A DNA stretch of 64,000 bases from an uncultured Gemmatimonadota bacterium (lineage in GTDB: Bacteria > Gemmatimonadota > Gemmatimonadetes > Gemmatimonadales > Gemmatimonadaceae), in the NCBI GenBank assembly GCA_902826615.1, contig CADEFN010000011.1, forward strand, positions 19,333 to 83,332. The letters are read 5' to 3'. Shown here piece by piece: positions 6,527 to 13,829 of this stretch. The notes under the pieces are model-generated. The model was not told the DNA's origin, did no database searches, and saw only the letters and a program-made list of their open reading frames with translations. Every line of letters starts with the position of its first letter. Position 1 is the first letter of the stretch. The position numbers and the translations under genes were made by a program.

Positions 6527-8629
6527 GTGGTCAATGGGTCACTCTGGCTGCCCCCCGGGACGCCCCGCGAGCTTTCCCTTGACGAGAAGGCCGCCGGGCT
6601 GGAGCAACTGTCCCGCTCGGTCGTCACCGATGCAGTGCCGGAATCTCCCCAGCGCGGCATCGGCACCACGCTGCTCTTCCAGATGGCGCACGCCGCCGAC
6701 ACGTTCATCCCGTGGGGTTCCTCCGTCCAGAAGCGGGACCAGCAGCTTCGCGGCTTCTGGCACACCGAACCCTTCCTCGGTGGGGCGATCGGCTCCATCG
6801 CGCAGCGCCGCGCCGCCCTCGACTGGTCCATCCGGAGCGAGAGCGAGGCCGCCGCGCTCGCCGCGACCGACATGCTCCAGAACGCCAACTGGGGCGCCGG
6901 GTGGGAGGACTTTCTGATCCGCTTCACCCTCGACCTGCTCACCACCGACAAGGGTGCGTTCGTCGAGTTGGTGCGGGAGGGGGACTCCCCCGAGGCGCCC
7001 GTGATCATGCCCGTCACGCTGGACTCCCAGCGGTGCTGGCCGACCGGCATCCCGGAGACGCCCGTCATCTACGAGGACGCGGACTCCAAGTACCACCTGC
7101 TGAAGTGGTATCAGGTCGTCCAGATGCTGGAGATGCCCGCGCCCGTGACGTTCGCTGGGCTGGGGCACTTCTGGCGCATCCAGTACAGCGCGCTTACCCG
7201 CATCCTCCGCGCCGCCCAGATCACCAAGGACGTGGGCGTCTACAACGAGGAGAAGATCTCGGGGCGCTTCCAGCGCGGCATCCACCTGTTCTCCGGCGTC
7301 ACCGCGCAGGAGGTGCGGGACGCGATGCGCACCGCGGAGATCCTTGCCAACGAGGCGGGCCTGACCCGCTACATCCAGCCCGCCATGGTGGGGTCGATGG
7401 ACCCCAAGGCGGACGTAAAGGCCACGACGCTCGACCTTGCCGCCCTCCCGGAAGGGTGGGACGAGGAGAAGGCGCTGAAGTGGTACATCACCGCGATGGC
7501 CCTCGCCTTCGGTGGCGAGTTTCAGGACTTCGCCCCCCTGCCGGGCGGCAACCTCGGGAGCAGCGCGCAGTCGGAAGTGCTCGACCGCAAGGGACGGGGC
7601 AAGGGCGAATCGCTCTGGAAGCAACTGGTCGCCCGCCTGATCAACCTCCACGGCATCCTCCCGCGGGGCGTCGAGTTCGCGTGGGACGAGTCCGACGTGC
7701 AGTCGGACATGGAGACGGCGGAGGTGCGCGCGGCGCGCGCGACGGCGCGCTCGACCGACGTGGCGTCCGGCGTGCTCACCCCGGAGATCGCCCGGCGGAT
7801 CATGCTGGACGACGGGGATCTCACGCAGGAGCAGTTCGACGAACTGGAGCGGCAGGCCGAGGAACTGCGCCGCCAGCGCGAGGAGGCGGAAGCCGCGGCC
7901 CTCGCGGCTGCCCAGCAGGGCCAGCAGGCGACCGTCGAGGGTGAGGACCGCGGCTCCGGCGGTCCGCGCGGCGCCTCCCAGACGGTGGCGGAGGGGGAGG
8001 ACCGGGCGGTCAAGGCGCTGGGCGGCCTGACGTTCGGGACCCTCATCACCTCCCGGCTGCATCGCGCCTACTCGGTGACGGCGGACGACGCCTCGGCGCT
8101 CGGTTACTTCCCGGAACTGGCCGACCGCCTCTCCGTGGCGGACGCGATCGGTCCTGCCCTGCGCGTGTTCGAGGACCTGCTGCGCGAGTCCGGCGTGTGG
8201 GATATCCCCGTCGCCCCGGAGGACGCGGACCGTATCGTCGAGGCAGGGCTGAAGGCACTCTCGGAGGAGCGGGCCGGTCCCGACGAGGCGCGGCTGGCGC
8301 TGGAGGACGAGGTGGCGGGGCCGATCTTCCGCGGGCTCGACGAGGTGCGCCGCAACCTGCGCCACCGCTTCGAGGAGGCGGCGGGCACCAAGATGGTGGT
8401 CCCGGGCGCCACGTACGACGCCGCCGGGCGTGTGGCGGCGATCGAGCGGCCCGACGGGACCGTCGGGATCGTGCAGCGGGACGAGAAGGGCTACATCACC
8501 GGATGGGAGCAGCGGCGCGGGGAGCGGGCGCTTGTCTCCGTGGTATACCGGGACGCCGACGGGCGCATGACCGGCTGGGAGACGAAGGAAGGACAGCCCG
8601 ATGACGCAGGAGACGACGCCGCCGACTGA
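6527..8629 (+). CDS. portal protein, 700 aa
   Basis: The portal forms the dodecameric DNA channel at the capsid vertex. The length, gene position and sequence fit the large phage portal family: an N-terminal region leading to WHTEPFLGGAIGSIAQRRAAL, a central region with FVELVR and WYITAMALAFGGEFQDFAPL, and a charged helical segment (ELRRQREEAEAAA) about two thirds along. The C-terminal extension has tandem (I)ERPDGTVGIVQRDEKGYITGWEQR-type beta elements. GTG at 6527 follows GGGAGG. It overlaps the next gene by 29 bases. Assignment is from overall pattern, not a single catalytic motif. Confidence 0.85.
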   Translation: MVNGSLWLPPGTPRELSLDEKAAGLEQLSRSVVTDAVPESPQRGIGTTLLFQMAHAADTFIPWGSSVQKRDQQLRGFWHTEPFLGGAIGSIAQRRAALDWSIRSESEAAALAATDMLQNANWGAGWEDFLIRFTLDLLTTDKGAFVELVREGDSPEAPVIMPVTLDSQRCWPTGIPETPVIYEDADSKYHLLKWYQVVQMLEMPAPVTFAGLGHFWRIQYSALTRILRAAQITKDVGVYNEEKISGRFQRGIHLFSGVTAQEVRDAMRTAEILANEAGLTRYIQPAMVGSMDPKADVKATTLDLAALPEGWDEEKALKWYITAMALAFGGEFQDFAPLPGGNLGSSAQSEVLDRKGRGKGESLWKQLVARLINLHGILPRGVEFAWDESDVQSDMETAEVRAARATARSTDVASGVLTPEIARRIMLDDGDLTQEQFDELERQAEELRRQREEAEAAALAAAQQGQQATVEGEDRGSGGPRGASQTVAEGEDRAVKALGGLTFGTLITSRLHRAYSVTADDASALGYFPELADRLSVADAIGPALRVFEDLLRESGVWDIPVAPEDADRIVEAGLKALSEERAGPDEARLALEDEVAGPIFRGLDEVRRNLRHRFEEAAGTKMVVPGATYDAAGRVAAIERPDGTVGIVQRDEKGYITGWEQRRGERALVSVVYRDADGRMTGWETKEGQPDDAGDDAAD

Positions 8630-9194
8630 CCGGGAGTTGGCCGAGCAGGCGCTGGTGCACAGCGCCATCATGCAGATCGAGCTATCCCGCCGCGACCGCC
8701 CCGACCTCTCGGTGGCGCGCGCGCAGGCGATGACCCTCCTCCACCTGTACGGCCACCACTTCAAGGACCTGCGCGACCTCGCCGCGACGCGGCCCGGGCA
8801 GGAACTGGCGGTGCTCACCGAGCGCGTCGACATGGCCCGGGGGGAGCGCCCGTGGCCGGACGGCACGACCCGCATCGACGACTTCGAGCGCATGCGCACC
8901 GACGCCTATTTGCTGGGCACCTACGAGCCGCAGGTGATCTCCGGTCGCATTGCCGTCTCGCGCGACGCGCTGATCCACGCGCTCCGGCAGTCCCACTACC
9001 CGGAGGGGTTCGATGACCTCGTGCCCTTCACGCTCGCCGAGCTTGTCCAGCGGGTGGACATGACGCGGGGGGAACGCCCGTGGGCGGATGGCACGACCCG
9101 CGTCGATGACGAGGAGCGCGTGCGCGTCGAGGCGTTCATTGCCGCGCGCTACGGGGCACGCATGCCCGAGGGGCTACCGGAGGTGACGGCATGA
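8601..9194 (+). CDS. hypothetical protein with internal duplication, 197 aa
   Basis: ATG at 8601 follows AAGGAAGGA and lies within the end of the portal gene. Two copies of one module are visible: ERVDMARGERPWPDGTTRID at about residues 74-93 and QRVDMTRGERPWADGTTRVD at about 150-169, each followed by a short helix. The neighbourhood suggests a virion or portal-associated role, but I recognise no family. Confidence 0.85.
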   Translation: MTQETTPPTDRELAEQALVHSAIMQIELSRRDRPDLSVARAQAMTLLHLYGHHFKDLRDLAATRPGQELAVLTERVDMARGERPWPDGTTRIDDFERMRTDAYLLGTYEPQVISGRIAVSRDALIHALRQSHYPEGFDDLVPFTLAELVQRVDMTRGERPWADGTTRVDDEERVRVEAFIAARYGARMPEGLPEVTA

Positions 9195-10231
9195 CGGCGG
9201 ACGGCGCACACGAGCACCCGGCAATCACGGCAGCGCTGGAAGAACTACAGCGCCAGCACGCCGCGCTGGAGGCACGGGTCAGCAAGCTGGAGGCGGCCCC
9301 GCCGCCCGGGCCGGACCCTGAGCCCCCCGCCCTCTACGCGCCCATCTGGCCTGTCACGAGGGTGCCGGAGCCCACGGCGACGTGGCAGTGGAACGGCGAC
9401 TTTGCCTCCCTGCGGGACGTGGCGGCCAACGGCGGGCACCTCATCGAGCTTCCCGCTGGGGTGACGAATCCCGGGGGACCGATCACCGTCGGCGCCGAGA
9501 CGATCCTGCACGGGCCGGAGGGGATGGGCTGCCGCTGGGACGGGCAGGGCATCTACGTCCTGCAAGGCCCGGCGATCGTCGACAACATCTTTCTCCCCAC
9601 GATCCCGGGGGGCGGCAACGACGACGGGATCCGCGTCTACGGGCGCGCCGCCACGCAGGTGATGGTGATGCGCTGCACGATCCCGGACGCAGGCGACGAG
9701 TGCATCGACATCTGGGACGGTGCCGACCCGCTCGTTGGCGGGAAGCGCGTCACGATCGAGCGCAACATGCTCGGCATGGGGGTGATACGCGCCGATAACC
9801 ACCCGTGGTCGCTGATCGCCGGGGGCGCCGGGCACACGATGCTGGGCCTCTACGCGAACGTCATGGGCGGCGGCTTCCGCAACCCGTTCATCAACGGGAA
9901 CGTGGAGGTCTGGGAAGCCCTGAACCTCCGACCTCGCTGGGGGATTCAGGCGGGAGGCTACGTCAACGGCGCCCGCGCCTACATCGAGCGGAGCGACTAC
10001 GCCTACACCGGCTACCACTGGGCGCGGGCGCACGAGCCCAACAACACGGGAGCGGACGACCCCTCGTCGGCGATCCGGCGCGGCGACGGCAACATCTACG
10101 CGAAGGAACCGCCGCGGACACTGGGGTGGAACGAAAGCCGCGTCTCGCTACCCCTCTACCCGTACCGCGTGCCGCTGAACCCGTCGAACGCTGCCATCTA
10201 CGAGTACGCCGGGGCGGCGACGCCCCGGTGA
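9191..10231 (+). CDS. pectate-lyase-like beta-helix protein, candidate tail spike, 346 aa
   Basis: ATG at 9191 overlaps the previous stop (ATGA). An N-terminal heptad segment (ALEELQRQHAALEARVSKLEAA split over residues 12-35) could trimerise the protein. The body has the look of a right-handed beta-helix of the pectate lyase superfamily: repeated Asn/Gly-rich turns, DECIDIWDGADPLVG near residue 175, and IERNMLGMG. Such domains in phages usually cleave or bind surface polysaccharide. Placement beside the portal rather than the tail genes is unusual. A related domain ends the 51481-53910 protein. Confidence 0.75.
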   Translation: MTADGAHEHPAITAALEELQRQHAALEARVSKLEAAPPPGPDPEPPALYAPIWPVTRVPEPTATWQWNGDFASLRDVAANGGHLIELPAGVTNPGGPITVGAETILHGPEGMGCRWDGQGIYVLQGPAIVDNIFLPTIPGGGNDDGIRVYGRAATQVMVMRCTIPDAGDECIDIWDGADPLVGGKRVTIERNMLGMGVIRADNHPWSLIAGGAGHTMLGLYANVMGGGFRNPFINGNVEVWEALNLRPRWGIQAGGYVNGARAYIERSDYAYTGYHWARAHEPNNTGADDPSSAIRRGDGNIYAKEPPRTLGWNESRVSLPLYPYRVPLNPSNAAIYEYAGAATPR

Positions 10232-10452
10232 TCGATGCTCCCCTCATCCCGCGCGGGAAGGACCCGGCGCCCGACTACCGGGTGGAGGACCCCGAGGGGT
10301 TCTGCCCCGTCGGCTGCTACTGGGACTGCGAGCACCGCGCGCGGACGCTCCGCGGCTTCCAGATCCAGCCGGACTACGCCGAGTGGAAGGAACGCGCCTA
10401 CACGCGCGGTGGCATCCTCGACGCGCGGGCCGGATATCGGCGGGTGCCATGA
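10228..10452 (+). CDS. hypothetical protein, 74 aa
   Basis: GTG at 10228 overlaps the beta-helix gene stop (GTGA). The sequence has three cysteines (CPVGCYWDC) and a basic-aromatic end (RAGYRRVP). It overlaps the next gene by four bases (ATGA). Function unknown. Confidence 0.75.
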   Translation: MIDAPLIPRGKDPAPDYRVEDPEGFCPVGCYWDCEHRARTLRGFQIQPDYAEWKERAYTRGGILDARAGYRRVP

Positions 10453-10628
10453 CGGCGCAGCGGGTCTGTGACACCTGCGGACGCACGGATGCGGAGGACT
10501 GGATCAAGCTCACGCACCGCCGCGCCCGCTGGGACTTTTGCTCGCCCGCCTGCTTCCACGCGGCGGGTCCGATGCTGAGCGCGGTGCTGCCCGCCCCGTG
10601 GGTGACGCTGCCGGGAGGTGGAAGGTGA
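10449..10628 (+). CDS. small zinc-finger protein, 59 aa
   Basis: ATG at 10449 overlaps the previous stop. CDTC at residues 8-11 and FCSPACF near residue 32 form a four-Cys finger resembling the TRASH/MYM-type treble clef. Expected role is metal or nucleic-acid binding; no direct assignment. Confidence 0.8.
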   Translation: MTAQRVCDTCGRTDAEDWIKLTHRRARWDFCSPACFHAAGPMLSAVLPAPWVTLPGGGR

Positions 10629-11335
10629 CGTACGTGCTGCCCGTCGACGCCATGGGCTACCGGGCGGGGATCGAGCTACGGGAGGTCACGCTGCGCGAGG
10701 CGCGCGCCATGGAGTGCAACCGGTGCGGCGACTGCTGCTCGGGGATGCGCCCCGGCGTTGCCAAGGACGAGGCGACTGGCCTCCCCCTCCACGTCTGGGA
10801 GGCGCGGGAGACGGCGGCGGACGAGGCGCGGTCCCAGACGGCTGACCCGGACCGCTACCGGGGCCGCCTCGACGAGTACCCCTTGTTCGTCCCGATCGTC
10901 ATGCGCGATGGGGGGATCGGGCTGGGGGAGCGGTTCGAGCGGGACGCGGACGGCATGCCGCACACGTCGTTCGCCTGCCGCGCGCTCATCGAGTACCCGG
11001 GGGGGGCGGACGGCCCCGAGACGGGGTGCGCCATCCACGAGACGCCCGAGACGTACGCCACCTCGGTGCTCGGCCTCCGCCCCTATAACTGCGGCGCGTT
11101 CCCCGTGTTCGGGCTGGAGGTGTCGGACTCGATCATCCAGCACGGCTACTTCGTGCCGCCGACGGGCAGTCTCCCGCGCTGCACGTGGTACGGCCTGCGC
11201 GTCACCGGCCCCTTCAAGGACACGCCCTACTGGGAGGAGCGCTTCGCCCGGCAGGAACGGGGGGAGGTGGTGCCCGAACTCTCCAACCCGGTGCTCCATG
11301 AGGCCGTGGCCGCCTCGCTGAGCGCAACCCGGTGA
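10625..11335 (+). CDS. YkgJ-family CxxCxxCC metal-cluster protein, 236 aa
   Basis: GTG at 10625 overlaps the previous stop. CNRCGDCC at residues 31-38 is the hallmark of the YkgJ family (zinc- or iron-chelating cysteine cluster). Later cysteines follow the family spacing: FACRAL, GCAIHETP and YNCGAFP. The family is common in bacteria and phages but its reaction is not established. It is translationally coupled on both sides. Family call good; function unknown. Confidence 0.8.
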   Translation: MTYVLPVDAMGYRAGIELREVTLREARAMECNRCGDCCSGMRPGVAKDEATGLPLHVWEARETAADEARSQTADPDRYRGRLDEYPLFVPIVMRDGGIGLGERFERDADGMPHTSFACRALIEYPGGADGPETGCAIHETPETYATSVLGLRPYNCGAFPVFGLEVSDSIIQHGYFVPPTGSLPRCTWYGLRVTGPFKDTPYWEERFARQERGEVVPELSNPVLHEAVAASLSATR

Positions 11336-11592
11336 GCGACGGCTGGCGCCCGGCGCTCGTCCTCCTCCTCTGGGCGGGCGTGCTGGCGCTCTTCGGGTAC
11401 TGGTGGCTGTCGGGCGACCGCCCCATCCGCTACGAGGACTGGACGGTCGTGGCGCGCGAGGAGTCCGTCGCCTCCCCGCCCCGCTGGCGCGTCTACGTCG
11501 CGCACGAGGGCGGCATCGTCACCTACCACGTCTCCGGCATGTGCTACGTGGTAGCCGAGGTGGGGTCCATCCTCCCGGAGCCCTGCCGCTGA
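11332..11592 (+). CDS. small membrane protein, 86 aa
   Basis: GTG at 11332 overlaps the YkgJ-like gene stop. One hydrophobic segment (ALVLLLWAGVLALFGYWWL) at about residues 8-26 follows a short N-terminus. The remaining 60 residues are probably extracytoplasmic and contain two cysteines that could form a disulphide. Function unknown. Confidence 0.8.
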   Translation: MSDGWRPALVLLLWAGVLALFGYWWLSGDRPIRYEDWTVVAREESVASPPRWRVYVAHEGGIVTYHVSGMCYVVAEVGSILPEPCR

Positions 11593-11615
11593 TACATTGC
11601 TGCCCTTCGGTGGGC

Positions 11616-11644
11616 GGGAGAGGGTCTGTATACGGCACTCTCCC
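11616..11644 (+). terminator. hairpin, possible terminator
   Basis: GGGAGAG (11616-11622) pairs with CTCTCCC (11638-11644) around a 15-base loop, directly after the 6527-11592 gene run and before the next promoter. No T tract follows, so termination efficiency is uncertain. Confidence 0.4.
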
Positions 11645-11647
11645 AGC

Positions 11648-11719
11648 CTGCCAACTTGTCATGTTGACGCGGGTGCACGGCGTACGGTAGTCTTCGGGTG
11701 TGGGGCGGTGAGGCCCCGC
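11648..11719 (+). promoter_or_regulatory. operator, promoter and leader stem-loop (module 1)
   Basis: CTGCCAACTTGTCATG at 11648-11663 directly abuts a -35 TTGACG (11664-11669). After 18 bases comes -10 TAGTCT (11688-11693). The leader then forms a stem GUGGGGC/GCCCCGC around the loop GGTGAG (11700-11719), followed by AAGGAAGGACGA and the ATG at 11739. The same layout recurs at six other sites, which supports all parts. Confidence 0.75.
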
Positions 11720-11738
11720 GCAAGGAAGGACGACTCCG

Positions 11739-12224
11739 ATGACGACGACGACTGCGACCGGACGCTACGCCAAGTACCAGACGCCCGAGGAGCAGGGCCG
11801 GATGCGCCGACTGGCGGAGGCGCTGGAGTACAACGCCGATCAGGTCGACGCGCTGGCCGACCAGATCGAGCAGTGGGGCGAGACGCCCTCGGCGCGCGGC
11901 GCGCTCGGCCCGATCGCGAAGGCGCGCGAGTGCTCCGACCGGCTCCGGAGCGCGATCGCCGGGGTCTACCGGGGCCGCACGACCGACACCCGGTTCTGGA
12001 GCATGCAGCGCGAACTCGACGGCGTGGGCTACGCGATGATGCACGCGCTCGGTGAGTTTGACCGCGAGCGCGAGGGCGTGCTGAACGAGGGTGGCGGCGC
12101 CGCGATGTGCCGCTCCAACGCGCGCGTGGCGGCATCCGGCCTGCGCGTCGTGGCGAGCGGGCACCGGGTGCACGCGCAGATCGCCCGGGGCATCGCCAAC
12201 GGCGACCACGTGTACTTCGGATAG
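11739..12224 (+). CDS. hypothetical protein, 161 aa
   Basis: First gene of the operon driven by promoter module 1; ATG at 11739 follows GGAAGGACGA. The product is mostly helical, with a region of heptad-like spacing (RRLAEALEYNADQVDALADQ) and a C-terminal Ala/Arg-rich part. No family recognised. By promoter class it is probably an early gene. Confidence 0.85.
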   Translation: MTTTTATGRYAKYQTPEEQGRMRRLAEALEYNADQVDALADQIEQWGETPSARGALGPIAKARECSDRLRSAIAGVYRGRTTDTRFWSMQRELDGVGYAMMHALGEFDREREGVLNEGGGAAMCRSNARVAASGLRVVASGHRVHAQIARGIANGDHVYFG

Positions 12225-12233
12225 GGGGGAGCG

Positions 12234-12638
12234 ATGACGGGCCGAGGGCCAGCCGAGTGCTCGGCTACGATGAGTGGGCGGCACGTGTACCGGGTGCTCG
12301 GCGGGGGCATCCGGGCATGTGCCTGCGGTGCTCGCGAGGGTGTCTACACCGAGGCGCTGGAGGACGACGTACCCCGGGGTCGCGAGGAGACGAGCCAGCA
12401 GGCCTTCGACGTGCACCAGCAGTCGGGGCGACGCTCCACCCTCCAGCAGCAGGTCCTCGACTACGTGCGGGAGCACGGCGGGGCCACCTCGGACGAGGTG
12501 GAGGTGGGGCTGGGGCTCACGCACCAGACGGCCTCGGCTCGCATGAACGACCTGAAGCGGGCGAACCTCGTGGTGAAGTCCGGGGAGCGCCGCCCCACCC
12601 GGCAGGGCAGAAACGCCGACGTGTACCGAGCCATCTAG
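12234..12638 (+). CDS. winged helix-turn-helix protein, 134 aa
   Basis: ATG at 12234 follows AGGGGGGAG. The N-terminal 60 residues include CACG and a His/Gln-rich linker. From about residue 67 there is a winged helix: VLDYVREHGGATSDEVEVGL, then a recognition helix (THQTASARMNDLKRANLV) and a wing with RRPTRQGRNADVY. This fits MarR-like or phage replication-switch DNA-binding proteins, so it is a candidate regulator of the shared operator. Which DNA it binds is not known. Confidence 0.8.
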   Translation: MTGRGPAECSATMSGRHVYRVLGGGIRACACGAREGVYTEALEDDVPRGREETSQQAFDVHQQSGRRSTLQQQVLDYVREHGGATSDEVEVGLGLTHQTASARMNDLKRANLVVKSGERRPTRQGRNADVYRAI

Positions 12639-12685
12639 CAGAGGTCCCGTGCGCTGGAGGGCGGGCCTATGTAGACTGAGCCCCG

Positions 12686-13279
12686 TCACGGCATGGATGC
12701 CGTGTCCGGCTGGAGGCCGAGTTGGGCTCGCAGGGATGCGACTTCCGCTTCGAGGTTACGGATGCGCTGAGCGGCGCTTCGGTCGAACAGGCGCGCGCAC
12801 GCTCGGCAATGCCGCTTCCCCGCCTTGCTTGTGTAGGTGTTCTCGCCGTCGTAGGCGTGCCCTCTCGGGCAGTGCGTCTTTGCGCGGTTAACAGCGCCAG
12901 CGTTCGCGACAAGGCCACCGCGCCTCACGTTCTCCGCCAAGGTGACCGGTTCGAGGTGCAGCGGGTTCACGCAGCACCGCACCCCACAGAGATGGTCGAT
13001 CACGAACCCTTCGGGAATCGGCCCGATGTATCTCTCGTACGCCCAGCGGTGCGCGAGTACCGACTTGCCGTCCGAGAAGATTGCGTACCCGTTCGCTGCG
13101 ATGTGCCCAACCCAGAGCCAGCAACCGCCCTCGTCGATGTCGACGCGGACCATGAATTTGGCTTCCGGAGTGGACGGAGCGGCGAGCGGGTCGCCGTAGC
13201 GGATCAAGCGCTGGTAGTGCAGCGAGCACAACTCGCGAGCAAGCCGGACGCGGCCACATCCGGCAATCGAGCAGGTCAA
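12686..13279 (-). CDS. HNH endonuclease (likely homing type), 197 aa
   Basis: The motif HRWAYERYIGPIPEG followed by VIDHLCGVRCCVNPLHLE and ENVRRG is the HNH_3 homing-endonuclease core. A following CPRGH...CRACAR finger is typical of these proteins, and a C-terminal helix (NLEAEVASLRAQLG) may dimerise. TTG at 13279 is chosen because it follows GGAGGACGAACCCC, the standard leader; a GTG at 13300 is possible. It is the only minus-strand gene in this stretch and sits immediately upstream of a structural gene lacking a normal start, as expected for a mobile insertion. Confidence 0.85.
   Translation of the reverse strand: MTCSIAGCGRVRLARELCSLHYQRLIRYGDPLAAPSTPEAKFMVRVDIDEGGCWLWVGHIAANGYAIFSDGKSVLAHRWAYERYIGPIPEGFVIDHLCGVRCCVNPLHLEPVTLAENVRRGGLVANAGAVNRAKTHCPRGHAYDGENTYTSKAGKRHCRACARLFDRSAAQRIRNLEAEVASLRAQLGLQPDTASMP
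12687..12704. repeat. near-perfect 18-base inverted repeat at the end of the HNH gene
   Basis: CACGGCAT and ATGCCGTG flank two G residues. It overlaps the stop region of the HNH gene and could be a transcription terminator stem or mark the edge of the inserted element. Confidence 0.4.
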
Positions 13280-13327
13280 GGGGTTCGTCCTCCCATGCAC
13301 CTCGCATGGTAGCGGAAGAGGCTAGTT

Positions 13328-13759
13328 ACGGCTCTTAACTTTCGCATCTCCAACGCGACGGCCCTCCGCCTCGCGGATGCCTTCGACGATGAAGTCAACA
13401 AGGGCAGCACCGCGGCGGCGATCGATATCCGTTCGGGAGCGCAGCCTGCCGACCCGGACACGGCGGCGTCCGGCACCCTGCTCGCCACCTGTACGTTCGC
13501 TGACCCGGCCTTCGGGTCCGCCGCCGACGGCAGCCCGGGCGGCGTCATCACCGCCGACACGATCACCGACGACTCGTCCGCCGACTCCAACGGAACCGCC
13601 GGGTACTTCCGTATCCGCGCGACCGGCACCGGCGCCGACGACGTGGCGGACGGCGAGGTGGGCACCTCCGGCGCCGACCTCAACATGAACACGGTGTCGA
13701 TCACCGCTGGCTCCACGGTGAGCATCACGAGCTTCACCGTCACGATGCCGGAGAGCTAG
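13328..13759 (+). CDS. phage structural protein of the tail/decoration type, apparent ACG start, 143 aa
   Basis: The frame ending in TAG 13757-13759 encodes a protein of a familiar phage pattern: N-terminal LNFRISNATALRLADAF, a middle with GTLLATCTFADPAFG, then GTAGYFRI and GTSGADLNMNTVSITAGSTV. No ATG, GTG or TTG exists in frame between the upstream TAG (13310) and residue 40. GGAAGAGG at 13314-13321 is ideally spaced for ACG at 13328, giving (M)ALNFRIS. Either ACG is used as a start, or the original ATG was mutated. Confidence 0.7.
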   Translation, partial: TALNFRISNATALRLADAFDDEVNKGSTAAAIDIRSGAQPADPDTAASGTLLATCTFADPAFGSAADGSPGGVITADTITDDSSADSNGTAGYFRIRATGTGADDVADGEVGTSGADLNMNTVSITAGSTVSITSFTVTMPES

Positions 13760-13770
13760 CCGTTCCCAAC

Positions 13771-13799
13771 GGGGAGGGGTGACCGCACCACCCCTCCCC
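13771..13799 (+). terminator. GC-rich hairpin between structural genes
   Basis: GGGGAGGGGTG (13771-13781) pairs with CACCCCTCCCC (13789-13799) across a 7-base loop. It lies 12 bases after the preceding stop. It lacks a T run, so it may be a partial terminator or RNA stabiliser. Confidence 0.5.
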
Positions 13800-13829
13800 C
13801 CGCCTCTCCCCCCTGCTCGGAGGTTCCTC

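Noticed and set aside
6539..8899. 786-codon minus-strand open frame opposite the portal
   Set aside because: Antisense shadow typical of very high GC DNA; the plus-strand frame has clear portal character and a ribosome site.
12693..13336. Group I intron model joining ATGG at 12693 to CTCTTAAC at 13332
   Set aside because: It would restore MALNFRIS, but there is no ribosome site before 12693 and a good one lies just before ACG 13328; no intron core was recognised.
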